A stretch of DNA of 64,000 bases from Amycolatopsis sp. EV170708-02-1 (GTDB taxonomy: Bacteria > Actinomycetota > Actinomycetes > Mycobacteriales > Pseudonocardiaceae), in assembly GCF_022479115.1 (NCBI RefSeq), contig NZ_CP092497.1, positions 8,680,001 through 8,744,000 of the forward strand. Reading direction: 5' to 3'. Below the pieces are notes generated by a model. The model saw only the letters and a list, made by a program, of their open reading frames with translations, was not told the DNA's origin and made no database searches. Positions 44,123 to 52,607 of the stretch are shown here, piece by piece (position 1 is the first letter of the stretch; each line of letters opens with the position of its first letter). The position numbers and the translations under genes were made by a program.

Positions 44123-45649
44123 TCACCCGTGTGCGTCGGGCTCCGAGCCGATCCGATAGGACACGGGCCTGCCTTCCTCGTCCCGCACCTCGACCGGCTT
44201 GCCGTCGGCGTCCACGATCTTGCCGTCGACGATCTTGTCGCCGTTTTCGAGGCGGGAGAAGGCTTTCAGATCGGAATAGTCGATCACCCTGGTCGCCGTC
44301 GCGAACACCGACGGATCGCCGCCCGCCTTGGCGGGCTTCAGGTGATTGAACAACAGGTTCAGCACGACGGCCGTGAGCGCGGCGGAGCTGATCCCCGAGT
44401 GGAAGATCGTGCCGACCCACGCCGGGAAGTGGTGGTAGAACTCCGGCGCCGCGATCGGGATCATGCCCATCCCGACCGACGCCGCGACGATCACCAGGTT
44501 CATGTTCCCGTTGTAGTCCACTTTGGACAGTGTCTTGATACCGGACGCCGCGACCGTGCCGAACAGCACGAGGCCGGCACCGCCCAGCACCGGGTACGGA
44601 ATCGCGGCCACCACGCGGCCGAGCACCGGGAGCATGCCGAGGATCAGCAGGATCACGCCGCCCGCGGTCACCACGAACCGGCTCCTGATCCCGGTGATCG
44701 CGACGAGGCCGACGTTCTGCGCGAACGCGCTCTGCATGAACCCGTTGAACACCGGCGCGATCGCCGAGGACGCCATGTCGGCGCGCAGCCCGTCGCCGAT
44801 CCGGCGTTTGCCGACCCGCGTGTCGACGATCTCCCCCACCGCGAGGATGTCGGCCGTGGTCTCGGTGAGGGTCACCAGCACGACGATGAACATCGACACG
44901 ATCGCGGCGACGTCGAAGGTCGGCATGCCGAAGGCGAACGGGGTCGGTACCGCGAAGATCGGGCCGTCCCAGACCTGGGAGAAATCGGCCTTGCCCAGTA
45001 CGGCGGCCAAGACGGTGCCCACCACGATCGACAGGAGGATCGAGAGCCGGGAGATCGCCGGCACGGCGACCTTGCTGAGCAGCAGCACGATCGCCAGCGT
45101 CATCGCGGCCAGCCCGACGTTGGAGACCGAACCGAACTCCGGCGACTTGGTGTTGTTGCCCATCGCCCACTGGGCCGCGACCGGCATCAGGCTGAGCCCG
45201 ATCACCGTGATGACCGTCCCGGTGACGACCGGCGGGAAGTACTTCACCAGCCGCGAGAACACCGGCGTGACGAGCAGGCCGAGCGCCGCCGACGCGATCA
45301 CCGAGCCGAAGACGGCGGGCAGTCCGCCGTCCGCGACGATCGCGGTCATCGTCGCCACGCCGGCGAAGGAAGTGCCCTGGACCAGCGGCAATTTGGAGCC
45401 GAAGAAGGGGATCCCGAACGACTGCAGGATCGTCGCCAGCCCGCCGATGAACAGGCACGACGCGACGAGCAGCCCGATCTCCGCCGTCGAAACGCCCGCG
45501 GCGCCGCCGATGATCAAGGGTGGCGCGATGATCCCGCCGTACATCGTCAGGACGTGCTGGATGCCGTAAGTGAAACTCTTGCCGATCCCGAGCCGTTCGT
45601 CCTCGGGCCTGCCGCTCGCGGCCGTTTCGGCCTGCGTCCTCTTCACCAT
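44123..45649 (-). CDS. NCS2-family purine (xanthine/uric acid) permease
   Basis: A 508-aa nucleobase:cation symporter-2 with about 12-14 helices. Family marks are FGIQHVLTMYGG-like (YGIQHVLTMYGGIIAPPL), FFGSKLPLVQGTSFA, LTETTADILAVGEI and the signature NGFMQSAFAQNVGLVAITGIRSR. The AFAQN motif in helix 9/10 occurs in uric acid/xanthine carriers rather than uracil carriers. The C-terminal ~60 residues are hydrophilic. ATG 45649 is preceded by GAGAGGCGGATCC. A 20-bp palindrome 47 bp upstream is a likely operator. Confidence 0.93.
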   Translation of the reverse strand: MVKRTQAETAASGRPEDERLGIGKSFTYGIQHVLTMYGGIIAPPLIIGGAAGVSTAEIGLLVASCLFIGGLATILQSFGIPFFGSKLPLVQGTSFAGVATMTAIVADGGLPAVFGSVIASAALGLLVTPVFSRLVKYFPPVVTGTVITVIGLSLMPVAAQWAMGNNTKSPEFGSVSNVGLAAMTLAIVLLLSKVAVPAISRLSILLSIVVGTVLAAVLGKADFSQVWDGPIFAVPTPFAFGMPTFDVAAIVSMFIVVLVTLTETTADILAVGEIVDTRVGKRRIGDGLRADMASSAIAPVFNGFMQSAFAQNVGLVAITGIRSRFVVTAGGVILLILGMLPVLGRVVAAIPYPVLGGAGLVLFGTVAASGIKTLSKVDYNGNMNLVIVAASVGMGMIPIAAPEFYHHFPAWVGTIFHSGISSAALTAVVLNLLFNHLKPAKAGGDPSVFATATRVIDYSDLKAFSRLENGDKIVDGKIVDADGKPVEVRDEEGRPVSYRIGSEPDAHG

Positions 45650-45695
45650 GGATCCGCCTCTCGGTAGAAGCGAGCGATGCCGGGCAATTTCAATC

Positions 45696-45715
45696 TGCGG
45701 AGGTTAACTTCCGCA
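45696..45715. promoter_or_regulatory. near-perfect 20-bp palindrome upstream of the purine permease gene
   Basis: TGCGGAGGTTAACTTCCGCA, one mismatched pair, centred on GTTAAC. It lies 47 bp before the permease ATG and 150 bp before the RHS gene ATG. A purine-responsive repressor site is plausible; the protein is unknown. Confidence 0.5.
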
Positions 45716-45862
45716 TGGCAGAACTTGCAAGACCCTGCCCCTACGGGTCGACCTCCCGGCGCGCGGGCAAAGATCCTTTCCCGCACGGGGAACGGGAGCG
45801 CGGCGCTGGTAGAAATCGCCTTGCCCAGTCGGCGAGGATCCCGAGGCAGGAAGACGGCACAT

Positions 45863-48800
45863 ATGGCGAATCCGCTGGTCGCTGAACGTGAGGACTCCAC
45901 CAAGGGGCACTCCGGCGTTCCGCTGCTGGAATCGGCGAACGACCTCAAAGAAGGCATCGAGAAGGGCGACTGGGCCGCCGTCGCGATGGGTGCCGTCGGG
46001 ACGGCTCTCGACGCGCTGTCGATGGCCATGGATCCGTTCGGGTCGATCCTCGCCGCGGGCGTCGGCTGGCTGCTCGAACACGTCGGCCCGCTCTCCGACG
46101 CGCTCGACGCCCTGACCGGCGACGCCGACCAGATCAAGGCCCAGGCCGAGACCTGGGCCAATATCGCCAAGGAACTCGGCGCCGTCGGCACGGAGCTGAC
46201 CGAGCTGGTCAAGGCCGACCTGCAGACCTGGGCGGGCGACGCCGCGGACCGTTATCGCGAGCGCTCGGCGGACACCGTCAACGTCCTCACGGCCGCGCAG
46301 AAGGGCTGCGAAGGCGCCTCCAGCGGGGTCAAGACCGCGGGCGAGGTCGTCGCCGCCGTCCGCACCCTCGTCCGCGACATCATCGCCGAACTCGTCGGCC
46401 ACCTCATCAGCTGGGCGCTGCAGGTGCTGTTCACCCTCGGCATCGGGCTGACCTGGGTGGTGCCGCAGGTGGTGACCGCGGTCGCCAAGACCGCCGCGAA
46501 GATCGCCGACATCACCACCAAACTCGTCAAGGCGCTCAAGGGCCTGATGCCGCTGCTCAAACGGGCCGACTCGCTCTTCGACGACGCGGCCAAGGCCCTG
46601 CGCAAGCTGAAGGGCGGGAAGGTCGACGCCCCGCCGCCGCCCAAGACCAAGGGCGGCAACGATCGCGGGCTCGACACCAAGAAGGACAAGGACCCCGACG
46701 AAGGCACCTCCAGCTCCAGCGCCGACGGCAAACCCGACAACGGCAACAACGGCGGCGGAGGCGGCAACTCCAGCGACAAGAGCACCAACACCAAGAGCGA
46801 CAACGACCAGACGAACAGCAGCGGCACCGGCGGCGGGGGCACCCGGGACCGGGGCGGAAACAACGACACCACCAAGAAGGACGGCAACGGCGACCGCTCG
46901 ACGTCTTCGGATTCCAAGAACTACTGCGGTGACCCCGTCGACGTCGCGACCGATGAGGTCGTCATGAAACAGGTCGACGTGACGTTGCCCGGCGACGCCG
47001 CGGAGCTGGAGCTCTCCCGCACGCATCTGTCGTCCTACACCGCGGGCCGCTGGTTCGGTCCTTCTTGGACGTCCACAATGGACCAAAGGCTGGCGTTCGC
47101 GGGTGACCGGGTGCTGTTCTACGCCGAAGACGGCATGGTGCTCACCTATCCCGTTCCGGCGGGCACACCGGTGCTTCCGGTGCAGGGGCCGCGGCATCGG
47201 CTGCGCCGCGCGGCGGACGGCTACCGGCTGTCGATGGGCGATCGCGAACTACGCTTCGCCGGGGCGGGCCGGATCCTGCCGCTCGTGGCCATCGAGCAGA
47301 ACGGCGGACGCACGGAGTTCGCGTACGCGGCCGACGGCACACCCGTGGGGCTTCGCCGTGACGACGGCGTCGAACTCGCGATCGGCACCGCGAACGGGCG
47401 GATCGTCGCGCTCGGCGCTCCGGGACAGCCTCCGCTCGTGCGCTTCTCCTACAACCGGCACGGCCAGCTCAGCACCGTCACGGACTACGCCGGCCGCCCG
47501 ATGACCCTCGACTACGACTTCGGGCACCGGCTCGTCGGCTGGAAGGACCGCACGGGCACCTGGTACCGCTACGTCTACGACGACGCCGGGCGCTGCGTCC
47601 GCGCCGTGGGCGCGAGCGGCTACTACAACGCGACGTTCGCCTACGAGCCCGGCACGACCCGGCACACCGACGCCGTCGGCCACACGTGGACGTACCGACT
47701 CAACGACGCCAAGCAGCTGATCGAACGGATCGATCCGCTGGGCAACTCGCAGCGCTACAGCTGGAACCGGCGCGACGAGCTTCTGTCCACAGTGGACGAG
47801 CTCGGCCGCGAGACCGGTTACGAGTACGGCGAAGACGGCCAACTGGTGGCCGTCCACCGTCCCGGCGGGGACACGGTGTCGCTGGCGCACACCGAGGGCG
47901 CCGTCCGGCTGTCGGCGGGAGACGTCCAGCGGACGGTCCCCGCGTTCGACCCGGCCACCACCCTCACCGGCACCGGGCTGCCGGTGGAGATCCCGGACGC
48001 GCCCGACCCGCTGACCGACGCCCCCGTGACGGATCGCCCCGGCGACCGCGATCTGTTCGGCCGCCCGCGGCTCGCGTACACGGCCTCCGGTGGCGCGGCG
48101 AAGCTCGGCTGGACGGCCGACGGCCGCCGCGCGTGGCGGCTCGGCCCGGACGGCGGTCGCGAGACGTGGGTGCACGACGCGGAAGGCCACGTCGTCGAGC
48201 ACCGCGACGCGACCGGTGCCGCGCGGCGCCGCAAGTACGGCCCGTTCGGCCTCGTGCTGGAGGAGACCGACGCGGCGGGCGCGCGCACGCTGTTCACCTA
48301 CGACGGCGAACTGCGGCTCACCTCGGTGACGAATCCGAACGGTCTCACCTGGCGCTACGTCCGCGACGCCGCGGGACGGCTCGTCGAAGAGACCGACTAC
48401 GACGGCCGCCGGATCGGCTACACCTACGACGCCGCCGGGCAACTGCTTCGCATGACCAGCGGTACGGGCGACGCGACCGAGTACTTCTACGACGTTCAGG
48501 GCAACGTCGTGGCGCGGCGCACCCCGGACGACGTCACGCGGTACGAATACGACGCGCTCGGCAGGATGACCGTCGCCGAGAACATCGAGTCGCGGGTCGA
48601 GATGGTGCACGACGACGGGGACCAGGTCGTCGTCGACACGATCAACGGGCTCGGGGTGTGCTGGCGGCACGAGGGCGACACGCTCCTGCGCCGGACTTCG
48701 TCCGGTGTGGACAGTGAATGGCGGTTCACGGAATCAGGACTGCCGCGCTCGCTGCGGATCGCGGGGCACGACATCGAGTTCGGCTACGACGACGCCGAAC

Positions 48801-50320
48801 GCGAGATCACGCGCAGCGTCGACGGCACCGTGGTGCTCCGGCGGCGTTTCGACGCGGAAGACCGGCTCGCCGAAGAGGAGATCGCGGGCGTCGGGACGCG
48901 CGTGTACGGCTACCGCCCGGACGGCAGGCTCGCCGCCGTCGACGACGCGATCAGGCCGTGGCGGCTCGCCTTCGACACCGCGGGCCGGGTCAGCGAGGCG
49001 CACGGACCCGCCGGGGTCGAGCGGTTCACCCACGACGCGGCGGGCAACCTCACCCTCGACGAAGGCGTCTACGACTCCGACGAGCGAGGGCGCGTCACCG
49101 CCGACCGATCCTGCGCCTACGAATGGGACCACCTCGACCGGCTGCGTTCCGTGCGCACACCCGACGGCGCGCTGTGGACCTACCACTACGACCCGCTCGG
49201 GCGGCGGTTCGCCAAACGCCGCTGGCTGATCGACGAGGACGGCGAGGCCGAACTCACGCACGACGTCCGCTTCCTGTGGAGCGGGATGAACGTGGTCGAG
49301 CGCATGGACTACAACCCGGCCGACGAGTCCTACCGGCTCTTCACCTGGGAACGCTACGACGACGACCGCCCCGTCGTGCAGATCGAGCGCACCGGCGATG
49401 ACGTGTCGTTCCGCGCCGTGATCACGTCGCCGGCGGGCACGCCGACCGAGATGCTCGACGACCGCGGCACGCTGGTGTGGCAGGACCGCAGCAGTTTCTG
49501 GGGTGTGCCGCTGCCCGGTGCGGACACCGCGTCGATGCCGCTGGCCTTCCCCGGCCAGCACCGCGACGAGGAGACCGGGCTGCACTACAACGTTTTCCGG
49601 TACTACGACCCGCGGACGTCGCGCTACCTCAGCCAGGATCCGCTCGGTCTCGCTGCCGCGCCGAACCCGGTCGGCTACGTCGATCAGCCGCTGCTCATCG
49701 GCGACCCGCTCGGCCTCGTCCCGCCTTGCGGGCGGAGCGGTCCGGGCAGGCAGACGCGGCCGCAGCCGGTCGGCGGCAGGGGGCAACCGCTGCCGCCGCG
49801 AAGGAGCCCGAGGGGGCACTACAAGCGCGTCGACAAGATGACGAGAGAAGAGTTCGAGGCGTTCAAGCCGGAACTCGAACAGATCCTGAAGGCCGACAAG
49901 CACTACTTCTGGTCAGGCGGGCACAAGCGGCGCAAGACCGACGGGTCCGAGGAGTACCTCGGCCCGGTCATGGATACGGCCGAGCAGATCGCGAAGAAGG
50001 ACGGCGGCAATACGCTCGAAGGAATCCTCAAGGACCACGGCATCCGGATGCCCGGTTGGATCAACGACCCCAACGACCCGAACAAGGCACTCGTCCAGGA
50101 GAAATGGGACTTCGTCTCCGAGACCTTCGCCAAGAACTCCACCAAGGACACGCACGTGGTCTTCCCCGGCTGGCCGGGGAAGGGTTTCGACACCTTCCCG
50201 TACCGCCGTGAGGACAACGTGTTCAAGGTGACCGAGTACCCGCGGCTGCAGGAAATGGGCGTCGACATCACCAAGCACAACTCCATCACCGGCCACAAGC
50301 GTCCGTACCGGGACACCTGA
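45863..50320 (+). CDS. WXG-like/RHS polymorphic toxin with CD38-like ADP-ribosyl cyclase C-terminus
   Basis: A 1485-aa protein. Residues ~1-240 form a WXG100-like export module (LQTWAGDAADRYRERS) plus a hydrophobic stretch (WALQVLFTLGIGLTWVVPQVV), with no Sec signal, implying type VII export. A Ser/Asn/Gly/Lys linker follows, then DUF6531 (DPVDVATDEVVMKQVDVTLP), many YD repeats (~400-1250) and the RHS core end (YYDPRTSRYLSQDPLGL). The last ~150 residues carry FWSGG (Trp1350), TLE (Glu1386), W-x3-S (Trp1415, Ser1419) and TEYP (Glu1458), the order and near-spacing of CD38 residues W125, E146, W189, S193, E226. A NAD(P)-consuming effector is inferred. ATG 45863 follows AGGAAG. Confidence 0.85.
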   Translation: MANPLVAEREDSTKGHSGVPLLESANDLKEGIEKGDWAAVAMGAVGTALDALSMAMDPFGSILAAGVGWLLEHVGPLSDALDALTGDADQIKAQAETWANIAKELGAVGTELTELVKADLQTWAGDAADRYRERSADTVNVLTAAQKGCEGASSGVKTAGEVVAAVRTLVRDIIAELVGHLISWALQVLFTLGIGLTWVVPQVVTAVAKTAAKIADITTKLVKALKGLMPLLKRADSLFDDAAKALRKLKGGKVDAPPPPKTKGGNDRGLDTKKDKDPDEGTSSSSADGKPDNGNNGGGGGNSSDKSTNTKSDNDQTNSSGTGGGGTRDRGGNNDTTKKDGNGDRSTSSDSKNYCGDPVDVATDEVVMKQVDVTLPGDAAELELSRTHLSSYTAGRWFGPSWTSTMDQRLAFAGDRVLFYAEDGMVLTYPVPAGTPVLPVQGPRHRLRRAADGYRLSMGDRELRFAGAGRILPLVAIEQNGGRTEFAYAADGTPVGLRRDDGVELAIGTANGRIVALGAPGQPPLVRFSYNRHGQLSTVTDYAGRPMTLDYDFGHRLVGWKDRTGTWYRYVYDDAGRCVRAVGASGYYNATFAYEPGTTRHTDAVGHTWTYRLNDAKQLIERIDPLGNSQRYSWNRRDELLSTVDELGRETGYEYGEDGQLVAVHRPGGDTVSLAHTEGAVRLSAGDVQRTVPAFDPATTLTGTGLPVEIPDAPDPLTDAPVTDRPGDRDLFGRPRLAYTASGGAAKLGWTADGRRAWRLGPDGGRETWVHDAEGHVVEHRDATGAARRRKYGPFGLVLEETDAAGARTLFTYDGELRLTSVTNPNGLTWRYVRDAAGRLVEETDYDGRRIGYTYDAAGQLLRMTSGTGDATEYFYDVQGNVVARRTPDDVTRYEYDALGRMTVAENIESRVEMVHDDGDQVVVDTINGLGVCWRHEGDTLLRRTSSGVDSEWRFTESGLPRSLRIAGHDIEFGYDDAEREITRSVDGTVVLRRRFDAEDRLAEEEIAGVGTRVYGYRPDGRLAAVDDAIRPWRLAFDTAGRVSEAHGPAGVERFTHDAAGNLTLDEGVYDSDERGRVTADRSCAYEWDHLDRLRSVRTPDGALWTYHYDPLGRRFAKRRWLIDEDGEAELTHDVRFLWSGMNVVERMDYNPADESYRLFTWERYDDDRPVVQIERTGDDVSFRAVITSPAGTPTEMLDDRGTLVWQDRSSFWGVPLPGADTASMPLAFPGQHRDEETGLHYNVFRYYDPRTSRYLSQDPLGLAAAPNPVGYVDQPLLIGDPLGLVPPCGRSGPGRQTRPQPVGGRGQPLPPRRSPRGHYKRVDKMTREEFEAFKPELEQILKADKHYFWSGGHKRRKTDGSEEYLGPVMDTAEQIAKKDGGNTLEGILKDHGIRMPGWINDPNDPNKALVQEKWDFVSETFAKNSTKDTHVVFPGWPGKGFDTFPYRREDNVFKVTEYPRLQEMGVDITKHNSITGHKRPYRDT

Positions 50321-50339
50321 CGTTGCCCCTGACGGAGCG

Positions 50340-50355
50340 CTTTGGTATACCAAAG
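50340..50355. promoter_or_regulatory. 16-bp palindrome, GntR-type operator
   Basis: CTTTGGTATACCAAAG is a perfect palindrome with the TGGTATACCA core common to GntR-family operators. It lies 26 bp before the amidohydrolase GTG and 20 bp after the RHS stop, so it most likely controls the amidohydrolase. Confidence 0.7.
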
Positions 50356-50380
50356 GGAGCTCGTCGAGAAAGGTGCTCCC

Positions 50381-51589
50381 GTGTTGATCCGTGACGTCCG
50401 CCCCTGGGGTGGACAGCGCAGCGACGTCGAAGTGGCCGATGGCCGGATCACCGCGGTGCGGCCGCACGATCCCGCCGCCGCGACGGCGCCGGACACCGTC
50501 GACGGCCGAGGGCGGCTGCTGTTCCCGTCGTTCAGCGACGTGCACGTCCACCTGGACTCGACGCGGATCGGGCTGCCGTTCCGGCCGCACACCGGCGCGC
50601 CCGGCGTGTGGGCGATGATGCTGAACGACCGCGAGAACTGGCGAAACGCCGAAGTCCCGCTGCCCGAACGCGTCGCCGGGACACTGGAGCGGATGATCGC
50701 CAACGGCACCACCCGCGTGCGCACCTACGCGCAGGTGGACGTCGATTGCCGGCTCGAGAAGCTCGACGCCGTCCTCGCCGCGAAGGAGCGCTTCGCCAAG
50801 CACGCGGACGTCGAGATCATGGCGTTCCCGCAGGCCGGGATCCTGCGCGAACCCGGCACCGTGGACGTGCTGGAGGCGTCGCTGCGCTCGGGCGCCACGG
50901 TCGTCGGCGGGATCGACCCGTGCTCGCTGGACAAGGACCCCAAGGGGCATCTCGACGTCGTGTTCGGGCTCGCCGAGAAGTACGGCGTCGAGGTCGACAT
51001 CCACCTGCACGAACCCGGCCACCTCGGCGTGTTCTCCACCGATCTGGTGATCGAACGCGTCCGAGCGCTGGACATGCGCGGCAAGGTCACCCTGTCGCAC
51101 GCGTACGAACTGGGCTCGATCTCGGAATCGGTGAGCCGTCGCCTGATCGACACGTTCGCGGAACTGGACATCGCGATGGCGACCGTCGCGCCGTCGACCG
51201 ACGGACAGCTGTCGCTCGCGGACCTCACGACCGCGGGCGTGCGCGTCGGCCTCGGCGAGGACGGGCAGCGGGACTACTGGAGCCCGTACGGCAACTGCGA
51301 CCTGCTCGACCGCACCTGGCAGCTCGCCTTCACGAACGGCTTCCGCCGCGACGACCTGATCGAGATGGCGCTGGCCGTCGCCACGATGGGCGGCGCGTCG
51401 ATCATGAGCCACGACGTGCCGCGGCTGGCCGGCATCGCCGACCGCCCGGGGGTGGCCGTCGGCGACCGCGCCGACCTCGTGCTGGTGGACGGCGAGACCC
51501 CGACGAGCGCGGTGATGGACCGCGGCAAGGACCGCACGGTGCTGCACGACGGCGTCGTCGTGGCGGACGGGCTTTCGGTGGTGGGTTAA
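50381..51589 (+). CDS. amidohydrolase-superfamily protein (cytosine-deaminase-like)
   Basis: A 402-aa metal-dependent hydrolase. FPSFSDVHVHLDST provides the first metal HxH, IHLHEPGHLG the third-strand His, LSHAYELGS another His and LGEDGQRDYWSP the catalytic Asp, the pattern of CodA/N-isopropylammelide-type deaminases. Substrate is probably a cyclic amide or amino-heterocycle. GTG 50381 is chosen (GAAAGG upstream) over ATG-less extension to 50342. A GntR-type palindrome precedes it. The purine permease lies on the far side of the RHS gene, so a nucleobase salvage/catabolism link is possible but unproven. Confidence 0.85.
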   Translation: MLIRDVRPWGGQRSDVEVADGRITAVRPHDPAAATAPDTVDGRGRLLFPSFSDVHVHLDSTRIGLPFRPHTGAPGVWAMMLNDRENWRNAEVPLPERVAGTLERMIANGTTRVRTYAQVDVDCRLEKLDAVLAAKERFAKHADVEIMAFPQAGILREPGTVDVLEASLRSGATVVGGIDPCSLDKDPKGHLDVVFGLAEKYGVEVDIHLHEPGHLGVFSTDLVIERVRALDMRGKVTLSHAYELGSISESVSRRLIDTFAELDIAMATVAPSTDGQLSLADLTTAGVRVGLGEDGQRDYWSPYGNCDLLDRTWQLAFTNGFRRDDLIEMALAVATMGGASIMSHDVPRLAGIADRPGVAVGDRADLVLVDGETPTSAVMDRGKDRTVLHDGVVVADGLSVVG

Positions 51590-51660
51590 AGCGTTGGCGC
51601 GCGATCGCGGCCGCTGCTACCTTGCCGGGGGCCGTGCGAGCGAACGAGGAGGTGGTACCC

Positions 51661-51711
51661 GTGGACATTTCGACATGGGTGCTCCCCTCAGGGGTCACGG
51701 TCGGGCGATAG
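51661..51711 (+). CDS. candidate 16-aa leader peptide (uORF)
   Basis: GTG 51661 sits 8 nt after a near-consensus GAGGAGG (51646-51652) and encodes MDISTWVLPSGVTVGR before TAG. Such a strong RBS before so short a frame is unlikely to be accidental. Its stop overlaps the first base of a hairpin that surrounds the RBS of the next gene, as in translational attenuation. Whether it is translated is unknown; a stand-alone peptide is the alternative. Confidence 0.5.
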   Translation: MDISTWVLPSGVTVGR

Positions 51712-51757
51712 GTCGTCCGGGAGCGCCGTCTCACGAGCACTCCCGAAAGGCACGACC
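51711..51757 (+). promoter_or_regulatory. RNA hairpin enclosing the RBS of the downstream hydrolase
   Basis: Outer arms GGTCGT (51711-51716) and ACGACC (51752-51757) and inner arms CGGGAG (51718-51723) and CTCCCG (51740-51745) pair. The GAAAGG RBS lies between the 3' arms, and the outer arm abuts ATG 51758. The structure could gate hydrolase translation in response to translation of the leader ORF. Confidence 0.5.
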
Positions 51758-52486
51758 ATGCGTTTCACTTCCGAGAAGCACCTCGAAAACGGTGTCCTCG
51801 AACGCGAATTCCTCCTCGGCGAGATCCCCGGCATCCTGTGGACGCCGGATTCCGCGACACCGGTCCCGCTGATCCTGATGGGCCACCCCGGCGGCCTCGG
51901 CACCATGCACCCGCGGCTCGTGGCCAGGGCCCTGGGTTGCGCGGCGGAGGGCTACGCCGCGGCCACCATCGAACTCCCCGGAGCCGGTGACCGGCCACGT
52001 TTCCCCGTCGTCGACGAGGCCCGCGCCGATCTGCTGCGCGTGCTGAAGGCCGGGGAGCCGGTCACCGACGACATCGTCGACCGGCTCGTCCTCCCGCTGG
52101 TCGAAACGGCGGTCCCGGAATGGCGGACCACCCTCGACGCGCTCCTCGCACTGCCCGAAATCGGCGGCCCGGTCGGGCTTTCGGGTGGGGTGATCGCGAT
52201 CGGCACCCGGCTGGCGGTGGTCGAGCCACGCGTCGAAGCCGCCGTGCTGTTCGCCGGGAGTTATGTTCCGCGCAGCATCCTCGAAGAGGCCCGGCAGGTC
52301 ACCATCCCGCTGCATGTCCTGCTGCAGTGGGACGACGAAGGAAACGACCGGCAGCAGGCGCTGGATCTGTTCGACGCCTTCGGCTCCCGGGAGAAGACGT
52401 TGCACGCCAACATGGGCGGGCACACGGGTGTCCCGTGGTTCGCGGGGGAAGCCGCGGGCCGGTTCCTCGCCCGGCACCTGACGTGA
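51758..52486 (+). CDS. alpha/beta-hydrolase (dienelactone-hydrolase-like)
   Basis: A 242-aa cytoplasmic hydrolase. The oxyanion strand is VPLILMGHPGG, the nucleophile elbow GLSGGV (Ser at about 148), and the catalytic His is in NMGGHTGVP near the end. A WDDEGNDRQQALDLFDAF segment supplies the acid. The family hydrolyses esters or small lactones. It is preceded by a leader ORF and hairpin, suggesting inducible translation. Confidence 0.86.
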   Translation: MRFTSEKHLENGVLEREFLLGEIPGILWTPDSATPVPLILMGHPGGLGTMHPRLVARALGCAAEGYAAATIELPGAGDRPRFPVVDEARADLLRVLKAGEPVTDDIVDRLVLPLVETAVPEWRTTLDALLALPEIGGPVGLSGGVIAIGTRLAVVEPRVEAAVLFAGSYVPRSILEEARQVTIPLHVLLQWDDEGNDRQQALDLFDAFGSREKTLHANMGGHTGVPWFAGEAAGRFLARHLT

Positions 52487-52607
52487 TGTTCGGGGCCGCG
52501 GCGGTACGAACCGTGCCGCCGCGGCCCCGGCACGGGTGCGCCGCCCGTATCCTGGTCTGTTCCGCACGAGGCGGACCCGCGAACCGCGGCGATCACCGGA
52601 GTGCGGA

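Noticed and set aside
43176..45458. One 760-codon minus-strand frame covering the protease and part of the permease region
   Set aside because: Only the part from 44084 encodes the secreted protease with signal peptide; upstream it overlaps the permease gene and has no similarity.
44090..45667. 525-codon plus-strand frame antisense to the purine permease
   Set aside because: Arg/Asp/His-rich composition typical of antisense frames; the permease signatures are on the minus strand.
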